Source: Bradyrhizobium sp. LTSP885 (GTDB lineage: Bacteria; Pseudomonadota; Alphaproteobacteria; Rhizobiales; Xanthobacteraceae). From it: a stretch of DNA of 64,000 bases. Below, piece by piece: positions 35,263-42,569 of the stretch (the first letter of the stretch is position 1; every line of letters begins with the position of its first letter). A program made the position numbers and the translations under genes. Below the pieces are notes generated by a model. That model made no database searches. It saw nothing but the letters and a program-made list of their open reading frames with translations, and had not been told where the DNA came from. Location: NCBI RefSeq assembly GCF_000938305.1, contig NZ_JYMT01000040.1, positions 43,513-107,512 on the forward strand, written 5' to 3'.

Positions 35263-35894
35263 GGGCGTCCTCGCGGCTCGTTCTGCCTCAAAGCGTCGGC
35301 TGGATAGCCGGTCCACGATCGCAGCAGCCGTTCCAGCGTCGCTCCCAGCGCAAATCCCACCACCACGTCGCTCGCCCAATGCGCGAGAACCGCAATGCGC
35401 GTCAGCGAGAGGCCGACCGCGAGCGCTCGGATCGCCCGGCGGGGACCGGCCGGCAATGTCCCGGCCGCGGAGGCGAGCGCGCCCATGTGGAACGCGTGGC
35501 CGGAGGGAAACGCGTCCTCGCGCTTGCCGGAGAACGAGATGCCGTGCACGTGCCCGATCACGGTCCGGCGATCCGGGCGGGTCTGGTCGAACAGGACTTT
35601 CATCCCGTGCGGCAGCAGCGACACCGCTGCCGTCACCAGCACCGCATGATTGCCGGCGCGCTGCAGCGCTTCACTGCGGCCGCGCGAGGCAAGCCAGCCG
35701 GCGGCGGCGAGAACGAGAAGCACCTTTTCATCGGCGCCCCAGGTCATTGCGCGGGCGATTTGCTCCGGAGCAGGCGCGGTATTGCGGGCAATGGTGTTCG
35801 CGATCGCGACATCCGCCCGGGTCGGCCGGATCGTAACCGGAAAGACTGCTCCGCGGCGGGGGCGGCTTGCTCGAATTTGGGCTGCGGTGCGCAT
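35259..35894 (-). CDS. PAP2-family phosphatase
   Basis: A 211-residue membrane phosphatase of the PAP2 superfamily. All three motifs are seen: KVLFDQTRP (KxxxxxxRP), PSGHAFH (PSGH), and TRIAVLAHWASDVV (SRxxxxxHxxxD with T in the first place). Hydrophobic segments flank them. Likely substrates are phosphatidate, undecaprenyl pyrophosphate or similar lipids. It stands alone, convergent with the small gene at 35065. Confidence 0.88.
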   Translation of the reverse strand: MRTAAQIRASRPRRGAVFPVTIRPTRADVAIANTIARNTAPAPEQIARAMTWGADEKVLLVLAAAGWLASRGRSEALQRAGNHAVLVTAAVSLLPHGMKVLFDQTRPDRRTVIGHVHGISFSGKREDAFPSGHAFHMGALASAAGTLPAGPRRAIRALAVGLSLTRIAVLAHWASDVVVGFALGATLERLLRSWTGYPADALRQNEPRGRP

Positions 35895-36086
35895 GGCTCT
35901 CCAGATCGGACATCAGGTTGATTTCCAACGCGCCAGCCGCCGCGCGGGTCCAATCGCGCCAGAACGGAAAACCCTGCGTCGCTCGCGCCCCGCTCCGTTG
36001 TTCGGCAGCCGCGTCCGGGCCTGCTCCTTTTCGCCGTCACGGTGTGCTGCTAGTTTCCCCTCACCTTCACCGCGGGAGAATTGCCT

Positions 36087-36863
36087 TTGACATCCGCACC
36101 ATTGACGCCGCTCAACCGCCTGCGCCAGCAGTGGCGCGAGAAGCGCCCGACCTTCGGCGCGATCGCGACCATTCCGAGCATTCAGACGGTGCAGATCATG
36201 GCGCAATCGCTCGACTGGATCATCGTCGACCTCGAGCACGGCCCGATCGACCTCGGCACCGCACATGCGATGATCGTGGCGACGTCAGGCACCCCGTGCG
36301 TGCCGATGGTGCGGATCGCGGCCAACGAGCCGTGGCTTGCCAAGGCGCCGATGGACATCGGTGCGCTCGGCATCAATTTTCCGATGATCTGCAACGCTGC
36401 GGATGCCGCGAAAGCGGTGCGCAGCGTGCGCTATCCGCCGAAGGGCGACCGGCTCTGGGGGCCGTTCCACGCCCCGTTCCGCTGGGGCGTCTCGATGGCG
36501 GACTACATGGCGACCGCCGACGACGACATGATCTGCATGATCACGATCGAGCATGTCGAGGCCGTGAACCGCATCGACGAGATCATGGCGACACCAGGCA
36601 TCGACCTCGCCGTGATCGGCCCCGGCGATCTCGCCACCTCGATCAACAAGCGCGGCCTGCCCGACGATCCCGACGTGGTCGCGCTGATGCAGCGCGCCGA
36701 AGACGGCATCATGCGAAGCGGCGTGCCGATCGGCGGCGTCGCGCGTACCGCGGACCAAGCCAATGCGATGATCGACCGCGGCTACCTCGCGCTCGCGCTC
36801 GGTTTCGACTGGTCGCTGTTCCAGCGCGGGATTGCCGCAGCGTTTGCCGGGATCAAGCGCTGA
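36087..36863 (+). CDS. HpcH/HpaI family aldolase
   Basis: About 258 residues of the class II, metal-dependent pyruvate aldolases (HpaI, YfaU, GarL). Motifs are FGAIATIPSIQTVQIMAQSLDWIIVDLEHGPID, a metal glutamate in MITIEHVEAV and an aspartate in VIGPGDLATS. The start is uncertain: no ATG is in place, and the TTG at 36087 has GGGAG 8 bases upstream, whereas the TTG at 36081 is too close. It stands alone and the sugar acid cleaved cannot be told. Confidence 0.85.
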   Translation: MTSAPLTPLNRLRQQWREKRPTFGAIATIPSIQTVQIMAQSLDWIIVDLEHGPIDLGTAHAMIVATSGTPCVPMVRIAANEPWLAKAPMDIGALGINFPMICNAADAAKAVRSVRYPPKGDRLWGPFHAPFRWGVSMADYMATADDDMICMITIEHVEAVNRIDEIMATPGIDLAVIGPGDLATSINKRGLPDDPDVVALMQRAEDGIMRSGVPIGGVARTADQANAMIDRGYLALALGFDWSLFQRGIAAAFAGIKR

Positions 36864-36973
36864 AGCACGCGTAGCCCGCATGAGCATTTGCGATATGCGG
36901 GACCAAACAATAAACCCGGATATCGCGGAGCCAGCCATCGGGCGCGCATTCGCGCGACCCGTTGGCTCTACGC

Positions 36974-37147
36974 TTACTTGTGAGGCTGATCGGTTTTCTT
37001 GTCGGCGTTATTCACCTGATCGGATTCATCTTTGGCCGTGTCGGTTTTCTCAGCCGTTTTGCCGGACATATTGCCGGGGTTGTAGTGGTATTTGCCGGGC
37101 TGCTTTTCACCCGGCTCCTGCTCGACTGGATTCGTCTTGTTCGTCAT
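36974..37147 (-). CDS. Small disordered protein, 57 residues
   Basis: A short gene not easily seen by length. The product is lysine-, aspartate-, asparagine- and proline-rich (starting MTNKTNPVEQEPGEKQPG, then KYHYNPGNMSGKT) with no hydrophobic segment, so disordered. AGAGGAG lies 6 bases before the ATG and a perfect EcfG-type promoter is 22 bases upstream, which strongly supports a real stress gene. It resembles the 48-residue protein at 4014 in composition. Function unknown, perhaps a protectant. Confidence 0.7.
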   Translation of the reverse strand: MTNKTNPVEQEPGEKQPGKYHYNPGNMSGKTAEKTDTAKDESDQVNNADKKTDQPHK

Positions 37148-37168
37148 TGGAGACTCCTCTGCGGACCC

Positions 37169-37193
37169 AACGGCACGCAGCGGCAGGAGTTCC
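37169..37193 (-). promoter_or_regulatory. EcfG-type general stress promoter (perfect match)
   Basis: Minus-strand GGAAC (37193-37189), 16-base spacer, CGTT (37172-37169), 22 bases before the ATG of the 57-residue gene. Its spacer forms part of a 9-bp-arm hairpin, GCGGCAGGA/TCCTGCCGC at 37180-37199, which could also end transcription arriving from yciF. Confidence 0.75.
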
Positions 37194-37307
37194 TGCCGCG
37201 GGGAAATGGAAGCGGGTGCTCAAAAGGCGGGAGAACGAACGAGTGCAGCCTTGGTCGGGAGCGCGATGCAACGGCAACGCGCTCCCGCATGTCGGGGCGC
37301 CCTGCAA

Positions 37308-37814
37308 TCAGGCGGCTTCGTCTCTTTCAGCGTCCAGATTGATAACGGCTTTCGCCAGTTTGGTCAGCGCGGCGTCGGTCGCACGTTCCTCATCAAGAGT
37401 TTTTTGCAGCAGCTTGACCGACTTGGTGTAGCCGAGTTCTTCGGCCCAGGTGCGGAGCGTACCGTAGCGGGCCATTTCGTAGTGCTCGACGGCCTGCGCG
37501 GCGGCGAGCAATCCGGCGTCATGGGCAGGCATGTCCTCGTACTCATCCATGACTTCCTGGCCTTCCTTTGCGATGCCGACGATCGCCTCACACGTCTTGC
37601 CCTGAGGCTTCCTGTCGATCTCGGCGAACACTTGCTCCAGGCGAACGATCTGACCTTCGGTCTCGCCGCGGTGCTTTTTGAAAGCTGCTTTCAGTCCGCC
37701 ATGCTGGGCGGCCTTCGCCATTTTTGGCAGATTCGTGAGAATCTTCTTCTCCGCGAAATAGACATCCTTGAGGGTGTCGTGAAACAGGTCTTCGAGCTTC
37801 TTCATCTTCGCCAT
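37308..37814 (-). CDS. YciF-type ferritin-like protein (DUF892)
   Basis: A 168-residue four-helix protein of the DUF892/YciF family. It starts MAKMKKLEDLFHDTLKDVYFAEKKILTNLPKM-like and has the metal-ligand type patterns HRGETEGQIVRLEQVF and AVEHYEMARYGTLRTWAEELG. Relatives are induced by osmotic, oxidative and general stress. The ATG at 37814 starts the conserved domain. A promoter with GGAAC-N16-GGTT lies 35 bases upstream. It sits between two other small stress genes. Confidence 0.9.
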   Translation of the reverse strand: MAKMKKLEDLFHDTLKDVYFAEKKILTNLPKMAKAAQHGGLKAAFKKHRGETEGQIVRLEQVFAEIDRKPQGKTCEAIVGIAKEGQEVMDEYEDMPAHDAGLLAAAQAVEHYEMARYGTLRTWAEELGYTKSVKLLQKTLDEERATDAALTKLAKAVINLDAERDEAA

Positions 37815-37848
37815 GGTCGTCTCCGCGGTAAGGTTGATTGCATGGAGC

Positions 37849-37873
37849 AACCGCACGCTTCCGACTAAGTTCC
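37849..37873 (-). promoter_or_regulatory. Near-perfect EcfG-type promoter before yciF-like gene
   Basis: Minus-strand GGAAC (37873-37869), 16 bases, GGTT (37852-37849); only the first base of CGTT differs. It is 35 bases upstream of the start at 37814. Confidence 0.55.
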
Positions 37874-37966
37874 TGCTCAAGCGCGGGTCGGACAAAGTGT
37901 CTCAACGCCAACGCGCCTCGTCCTCTCGGCGACGAGCTACGTTTGCCGAGAGCAGGCCTTTCTTCA

Positions 37967-38146
37967 TCAGCCGGGAATGGTCGTGCTGTTAGGCTGGTCA
38001 GGCTGGGTTGGCGCGTCGGGGCTCTCGCTCTCTGCGTTCAACTCGACCTCGGCCGCATGCCAGAATTCGGCATCCTTGCCGTCGGGCCGCCCGGCCTCTT
38101 CCCAGAGCCGGTGCGCGTAATTCCGGATTTGCTCTTCGCTCGCCAT
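37967..38146 (-). CDS. DUF2934 small protein, 59 residues
   Basis: A 60-codon gene. Residues 4-36 (EEQIRNYAHRLWEEAGRPDG then KDAEFWHAAEVEL) are a clear DUF2934 domain, a small helical domain often found in rhizobial stress loci. The C-terminal 20 residues are proline/threonine-rich. GGAGGAAA lies upstream. A weak EcfG-like site (GGAAA-N16-GGTT at 38246-38270) lies about 100 bases upstream. It precedes the YciF gene in the same direction. Confidence 0.8.
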   Translation of the reverse strand: MASEEQIRNYAHRLWEEAGRPDGKDAEFWHAAEVELNAESESPDAPTQPDQPNSTTIPG

Positions 38147-38310
38147 TCTCGTTTCCTCCCTGAAGCACGGTCCTGCCCTGGGGGATGGGGGACTCGAGGC
38201 AGGGACCGTGCAGGCCAGGTCTTGGAAGACCCCGACCCGCCAATTAACCCGCCGCGGCGATGAAGTTTCCTAAGCTGGAAGCGGTAAAATGCCGACTCGG
38301 AATGGCAAGA

Positions 38311-38335
38311 GGAACTGCAGTGCCGATTGCTCGTT
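38311..38335 (+). promoter_or_regulatory. EcfG-type general stress promoter (perfect match)
   Basis: GGAAC at 38311-38315, 16-base spacer, CGTT at 38332-38335, followed 33 bases later by the PRC-barrel ATG. Confidence 0.78.
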
Positions 38336-38368
38336 GATTGGGCTCACTTTCCAAGAGGAGCCCTATCA

Positions 38369-38761
38369 ATGAAAAAGTTTGCAGCAGGAATTGCCTTCGC
38401 GTCCATCCTGTCCACCGCCGCCTATGCCGCGACGACAAGCATGTCGGCGTCCCCGTCGGAAAGCTGGACCGTGACCAACTACTACAAGCAGTCGGTGTAC
38501 GACCCGAAGGAAAGCAAGATCGGCGACGTCGATGACGTGCTCGTCAACAAGCAAGGCCAGGTGACCGGTCTCGTCATCGGCGTCGGCGGATTTCTCGGCG
38601 CGGGCGAGAAGGATGTCATCGTGCCGTTCACCGCCGTGAAGACCCAGAAGAAGAACGACAAGTGGTGGCTCACGCTCGACGAGACCAAGGATAATCTGAA
38701 GAGCGCGCCCGGATTCAGCTACGACAAGGCAAGCACCGCGTGGGTGCCTGAGAAGAAGTAA
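38369..38761 (+). CDS. Secreted PRC-barrel domain protein
   Basis: A 130-residue protein with a cleavable signal peptide (MKKFAAGIAFASILSTAAYA) and one PRC-barrel domain: NYYKQSVYDPKESKIGDVDDV, then VLVNKQGQVTGLVIGVGGFLGAGEKDVIVPF. AAGAGGAG precedes the ATG and a perfect EcfG-type promoter is 33 bases upstream. Periplasmic PRC-barrel proteins of this kind are common in rhizobia and linked with stress; the ligand is unknown. Confidence 0.9.
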   Translation: MKKFAAGIAFASILSTAAYAATTSMSASPSESWTVTNYYKQSVYDPKESKIGDVDDVLVNKQGQVTGLVIGVGGFLGAGEKDVIVPFTAVKTQKKNDKWWLTLDETKDNLKSAPGFSYDKASTAWVPEKK

Positions 38762-39042
38762 GACGAGTCGACCAACCGCACGGCAGTTTGTCGTGGCGGT
38801 TGACGCGAGCTGCGAGCGCCGCAGACCTTGGCTCACGATAGCCGGGTCTGGGCCGAACGTAAATCGAAGAAGCACGTCGCGATCATCCCGCTACAGGCCG
38901 GGTTACGACCCCGGCATCAACTGTCGATCGCTGACAGGTCAATTTAGTACACTGGACTGCCCCCCCCCCTGGAATGAGACGCGGTAATTCCAAGTGGCCC
39001 AAGTTGGGATTGCCCTGTTTTGCTTCCATTAACTTTCCGAGG

Positions 39043-39058
39043 TGGTCAATATTGACCA
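39043..39058. promoter_or_regulatory. 16-bp palindrome upstream of a small-gene cluster
   Basis: TGGTCAATATTGACCA is perfectly self-complementary and lies 118 bases before the ATG at 39176. The gap 38762-39175 holds no gene; it also contains a run of ten C at 38960-38969. The palindrome looks like an operator for a dimeric repressor. Confidence 0.4.
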
Positions 39059-39175
39059 TCAACTCGTCACCGGACGCGCCAGACTACCTCATCACCGCCC
39101 CGCCCTTTGGCTCTTATCGGTGATGAGAACGCCCGGCTGGCGCTCTCGCCTTTCTCTTGTGGAAAGGAGCGCGTC

Positions 39176-39376
39176 ATGGAAACGCGGCGCCGCTTCAAGC
39201 AATCCGAACCTCTCGAAAATCGCCTCATCAATGAGGCTGAGCGTTTGCGCAAGCAAGCCAGGGAAACACTGCCCGGCACTGAACGGGAGCGGCTGATCCG
39301 AAAAGCACGACAGGCCGAGACCGCCTCGCATATGAGCGAATGGTTGAGGTTTCCCGGGCTGCAAGCGCCTAAATAG
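39176..39376 (+). CDS. Small conserved protein, 66 residues, paralogue of 35065
   Basis: Starts METRRRFKQSEPLENRL and ends MSEWLRFPGLQAPK-like; related along its length to the product at 35065. Helical and highly charged. AAAGGAG lies 7 bases before the ATG at 39176, which decides against the longer frame. The next gene starts at the base after its stop codon, so the two form an operon. Function unknown. Confidence 0.72.
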   Translation: METRRRFKQSEPLENRLINEAERLRKQARETLPGTERERLIRKARQAETASHMSEWLRFPGLQAPK

Positions 39377-39619
39377 ATGATCGAGTACCGCGCCTACATC
39401 ATAGGTTCTGGCGACCTTATCCTGAGGCGTCTTGACTTTGAGTGCCCGAACGACGATGCAGCCAATGCGCGCGCCAAGTCCCTGGTCAACGGGCACGGCG
39501 TTGAGCTATGGCAAGGCACTCGCAAGGTTGGTCGGTTCGAGCACAAGCCCGAAAAAGCCAGCGGCCCGATGACTCACAAAATTCCCGGCGGACGGATGAA
39601 TCCGAAACTCGCAAGGTGA
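39377..39619 (+). CDS. Small hypothetical protein, 80 residues
   Basis: Begins MIEYRAYIIGSGDLILRRLDF and contains the alternating pattern DDAANARAKSLVNGHGVELWQGTRKV. The first 55 residues look like a small alpha/beta fold seen in many Bradyrhizobium hypotheticals; the rest is polar. The ATG immediately follows the previous stop codon, so it is translated by coupling. Function unknown. Confidence 0.65.
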   Translation: MIEYRAYIIGSGDLILRRLDFECPNDDAANARAKSLVNGHGVELWQGTRKVGRFEHKPEKASGPMTHKIPGGRMNPKLAR

Positions 39620-39629
39620 GGATGCGCCC

Positions 39630-39719
39630 ATGGCAGCCGACCGCGTTCTGAAAATCGCCATCATCGGGCTCGGCGTCTTTTCGGTGATCCTGGCGTCCCG
39701 GATCATCTTCAACATCTAG
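39630..39719 (+). CDS. Tiny single-span membrane protein, 29 residues
   Basis: A 30-codon gene 10 bases after the 80-residue gene, with AGGTGAGG just upstream. The product has one hydrophobic span (VLKIAIIGLGVFSVILASRI) with a short polar start and end. It completes a three-gene unit of very small proteins. No name known. Confidence 0.5.
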   Translation: MAADRVLKIAIIGLGVFSVILASRIIFNI

Positions 39720-39845
39720 AGGCCGCCTCAGTTGGCGGCTCGCTTCCGTTATGCGCGCGCGTAGCGCTGAGTTGCCCGACGGCGCAAGGCCTGCCGCGAA
39801 AAATATTTCGGTTTATCGAAACACCAACTCACTGTATAGATATCC

Positions 39846-40200
39846 CCGTCCCGCCCGATGAGAGGGGCGTGCGCACGTCACGAACGCGCGGCGGGATGCG
39901 GTGGACGCGGATTGCGCAACAGACGAGTGCGCATGACGTGGACGGCGAAATCGTGCAGGCCTGACGCCCTAGTGGCAGGTGTCCTGTCCGCAAGAGACCA
40001 AGGTCTCTCGCGGACGGCGGTGACAAGCAAGTCTGGTCTCGCCGGGGAGAGCACGTATAAGCCGTAACCCATCGCGCAGGGAAAGCCGGGTTGTTTCCGG
40101 TTACACCTGTGGTCCTACTCCCGTGCTTTTTGTTGCACGGGACCCATGGGTGCGATCGGCACCCGGCTTTCCCTGCGCCCTCTTCAATGAGTGGCGAAGA
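39846..40200. repeat. Dispersed repeat-like, hairpin-rich region
   Basis: The 618-base gap 39720-40337 has no convincing gene. It holds a perfect 18-bp inverted repeat, GCGCAGGGAAAGCCGGGT at 40074-40091 and its complement at 40161-40178, with an inner hairpin CCGTGC/GCACGG at 40121-40140. The minus-strand open frame across it resembles the arginine/serine/proline-rich frames often annotated in Bradyrhizobium repeats rather than a protein. Element borders are guesses. Confidence 0.5.
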
Positions 40201-40337
40201 TGAACGGACATCCTCGGACACGATTGCGTGCCGCGAGATCATCGGCGCATGCGTTGAACCTCCTAAGGTCTGAGGTTGACCAACTGTTCGCGCCATGGCG
40301 GCACTGCTAAGCTTCCGCCGCCAGGGAGAACAAACAG

Positions 40338-40704
40338 ATGCTCAAGAAAATCGTGCTCGGACTGACCGTGATCGCCTTCGCCGTAAACCGGTATCAAGCG
40401 GACGCCGCTGCAGAAGGTCGATTTCCCGCAGGGCTACACCACCGTGACCGCAATCGCCGAGGTTCCGGCCGGGGGCGCGTCGGGCCGTCACAGCCATCCG
40501 GGCATTGAGACCGGCTACGTGCTCGAGGGCGAGCTTGAACTCTTGATCGACGGCAAGCCGCCCATGAAGCTGAAAGCGGGCGATTCCTACCAGATTCCGG
40601 AGGGGGCCGTGCACGACGCCAAGGCTTCCGGCGACAAGGCCATGAAGGTGCTCGGGGTCTACATCGTCAAGGCCGGCGAGCCGCTGGCAAAGCCGGCGCC
40701 ATGA
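40338..40704 (+). pseudogene. Cupin-domain protein gene with frameshift after the signal peptide
   Basis: ATG at 40338 (GGGAG 9 bases upstream) starts a signal peptide-like stretch, MLKKIVLGLTVIAFA, but this frame then leaves homology and stops after 56 codons. The cupin part is in another frame: GIKRTPLQKVDFPQGYTTVT from 40390, then SGRHSHPGIETGYVLEGELE and LKAGDSYQIPEGAVHDAKA to 40704. A TAA at 40384 stands just before the cupin frame. An 86-residue form could start at the GTG 40444 but would lack its first strands and export signal. A sequencing error or a deletion at about 40380-40390 are the alternatives. Confidence 0.7.
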
Positions 40705-40835
40705 CGAAACCAATTCGGGCTGAACCAATTGGCCGCATGACGGTTGGGTTCGTGCTAACAGGGGCTGGCGAACGGTCAATCTGGCGCGCCGGCCGCATGA
40801 TTTTATTGTCGATTGCAGGGATTTGAGCGGAACGG

Positions 40836-41621
40836 ATGCGCGGTAAATGCCGGAAGTTATCGCTGCCGCGCCGTCTCGTCGCTGATCTCATGCATGCGTC
40901 GGCCCGCGTGCCGTTCGTCTCCCTGATCCGTCCCTTGAACGTCCAGGGGATCATCGAGGCCCGTGCCCAGGCCGCGCACCCGCCGGGCTGGGCCGCCATC
41001 TTCGTCAAGGCATTCGCCCTGGTTGCCAGGGACGAGCCCGTGCTGCGCACGCTCTATGTCAAATGGCCGTGGCCGGCGCTCTACGAATTGCCGCGCAGCG
41101 TCGGCATGGTGGCGATTGCCCGTGACGTCGATGGCGAGGACGGCGTGCTGTTCGAGCGCATCAGTGCGCCGGACGCCATGACGCTTGCCGACATCGATGC
41201 GTCGATCCGGCGCGCCAAGACCGCGCCGCTGAAGGATATTCCCTCGTTCCGCAAGACATTGTGCGTGGCCCGCCTGCCGCTACCGCTGCGCCGGCTGGCC
41301 TGGGCGATCGGGATGAATTTTGGCCGGCAGCGCGCCAATTTCTGCGGCAGCTTCGGCGTGACCTCGGTCGCGGCCTATGGCCCCGGCGAACTGCATGCAT
41401 TGAGCCCGGGGCCCTTCGTGTTGAGCTACGGCGTGATCAAGCCGGACCAGACCGTCGATGTCGTGCTGCGCTGGGACCATCTGATCTGCGACGCCGCCCT
41501 GATCGCCAAAGCGCTGACCCGGCTGGAACAGGTGCTGAACAACGAGATATCAGCCGAATTGCGCGCGATTCTGCCGCAAACCGAGCCTCGGCCGGTCCTG
41601 TCCGTCGTAAAGCGGCCTTGA
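40836..41621 (+). CDS. Stand-alone 2-oxoacid dehydrogenase E2-core acyltransferase
   Basis: A 261-residue protein resembling only the catalytic domain of dihydrolipoamide acyltransferases. The C-terminal VVLRWDHLICDAALIAKALTRLEQVL matches the HxxxD active-site region, with H and D kept. No lipoyl or E3-binding domain is present, and no E1 or E3 gene is near. It may acylate another carrier or be a structural relative. It lies between a broken cupin gene and rpsD. Confidence 0.75.
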   Translation: MRGKCRKLSLPRRLVADLMHASARVPFVSLIRPLNVQGIIEARAQAAHPPGWAAIFVKAFALVARDEPVLRTLYVKWPWPALYELPRSVGMVAIARDVDGEDGVLFERISAPDAMTLADIDASIRRAKTAPLKDIPSFRKTLCVARLPLPLRRLAWAIGMNFGRQRANFCGSFGVTSVAAYGPGELHALSPGPFVLSYGVIKPDQTVDVVLRWDHLICDAALIAKALTRLEQVLNNEISAELRAILPQTEPRPVLSVVKRP

Positions 41622-41677
41622 TGCGTCGAAATGGCCGGTTTTGATGCCAAATCGGCCAAAAAAGCCGGTCGTTTCGT

Positions 41678-41706
41678 TTGACAGGACGGCGCTTTCTCCC
41701 TAGAAC
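41678..41706 (+). promoter_or_regulatory. Sigma70-type promoter of rpsD
   Basis: TTGACA at 41678-41683, 17-base spacer, TAGAAC at 41701-41706. It would give a leader of about 145 bases before rpsD, which may hold an autoregulatory fold since S4 proteins often bind their own mRNA. Confidence 0.7.
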
Positions 41707-41857
41707 CCCGCTTGCTCGCGGGCCGGTTTCGGCCCGCGATGCGTTTCGCGACCCGTGGTTTTCCTCGAGCTTCGAGGCGGACCTGTCGGCATCGGCCTCA
41801 TCGCCGGTGCACAGGAGGGCGCGTTTCCTCAAAACCTGAAACCTGAAAGAGGACGCG

Positions 41858-42475
41858 ATGACAAAGCGCAGTGAGGCGAAGTACAAGATCGATCGCCGTA
41901 TGGGCCAGAATATCTGGGGCCGCCCGAAGAGCCCGGTGAACCGCCGCGAATACGGCCCCGGCCAGCACGGCCAGCGCCGCAAGGGCAAGCTCTCCGACTT
42001 CGGCGTGCAGCTCCGCGCCAAGCAGAAGCTCAAGGGTTACTACGCCAACATTTCCGAGCGCCAGTTCCACGGCATCTATGTCGAGGCCGGCCGCATGAAG
42101 GGCGACACCGGCGAGAACCTGATCGGCCTCCTGGAGCGCCGTCTCGACACCGTGGTCTATCGCTCCAAGTTCGTCGCCACGATGTTCGCCGCGCGCCAGT
42201 TCATCAACCACGGCCACGTCAAGGTGAACGGCCGCAAGGTCAACATCGGCAGCTACAAGCTGAAGATCGGCGACGCCATCGAGGTCAAGGAATCCTCCAA
42301 GCAGCTGACGCCGGTGCTGGAAGCCGCCCAGCTGCCCGAGCGCGACGTGCCCGATTTCCTCGAGGTCGATCACGGCAAGATGACCGCGAAGTTCGTCCGC
42401 GTCCCGGCGCTGACCGACGTGCCGTTCCCGGTGCAGATGGAGCCGCATCTGATCGTCGAATTCTATTCGCGCTGA
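41858..42475 (+). CDS. rpsD: 30S ribosomal protein S4
   Basis: A 205-residue primary 16S rRNA-binding protein. It has the family start YKIDRRMGQNIWGRPKSPVN, the KLSDFGVQLRAKQKLKGYY segment, and an S4 RNA-binding domain from about residue 95 (LERRLDTVVYRSKFV, ARQFINHGHVKVNGRKVNI). AAAGAGGA precedes the ATG. It is monocistronic here, with a good promoter upstream and a terminator downstream. Confidence 0.97.
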   Translation: MTKRSEAKYKIDRRMGQNIWGRPKSPVNRREYGPGQHGQRRKGKLSDFGVQLRAKQKLKGYYANISERQFHGIYVEAGRMKGDTGENLIGLLERRLDTVVYRSKFVATMFAARQFINHGHVKVNGRKVNIGSYKLKIGDAIEVKESSKQLTPVLEAAQLPERDVPDFLEVDHGKMTAKFVRVPALTDVPFPVQMEPHLIVEFYSR

Positions 42476-42501
42476 TCATTGCAGCATTGCGAGATATCAA
42501 G

Positions 42502-42527
42502 GGCCCCGGTTTTGCCGGGGCCTTTTT
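42502..42527 (+). terminator. Rho-independent terminator of rpsD
   Basis: Stem GGCCCCGG / CCGGGGCC with a five-base loop TTTTG, followed by TTTTT. Confidence 0.93.
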
Positions 42528-42569
42528 GTTTGGCTAAAGTCACCGCGCGCCCAGCCCGAGAGACCCATC

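Noticed and set aside
36962..37342. 126-codon plus-strand frame with hydrophobic N-terminus
   Set aside because: It is the reverse complement of the 57-residue stress gene and its promoter, which have a better ribosome binding site and promoter.
39829..40296. 155-codon minus-strand ORF
   Set aside because: Runs through perfect inverted repeats and has the R/S/P-rich composition of repeat-derived predictions; treated as repeat.
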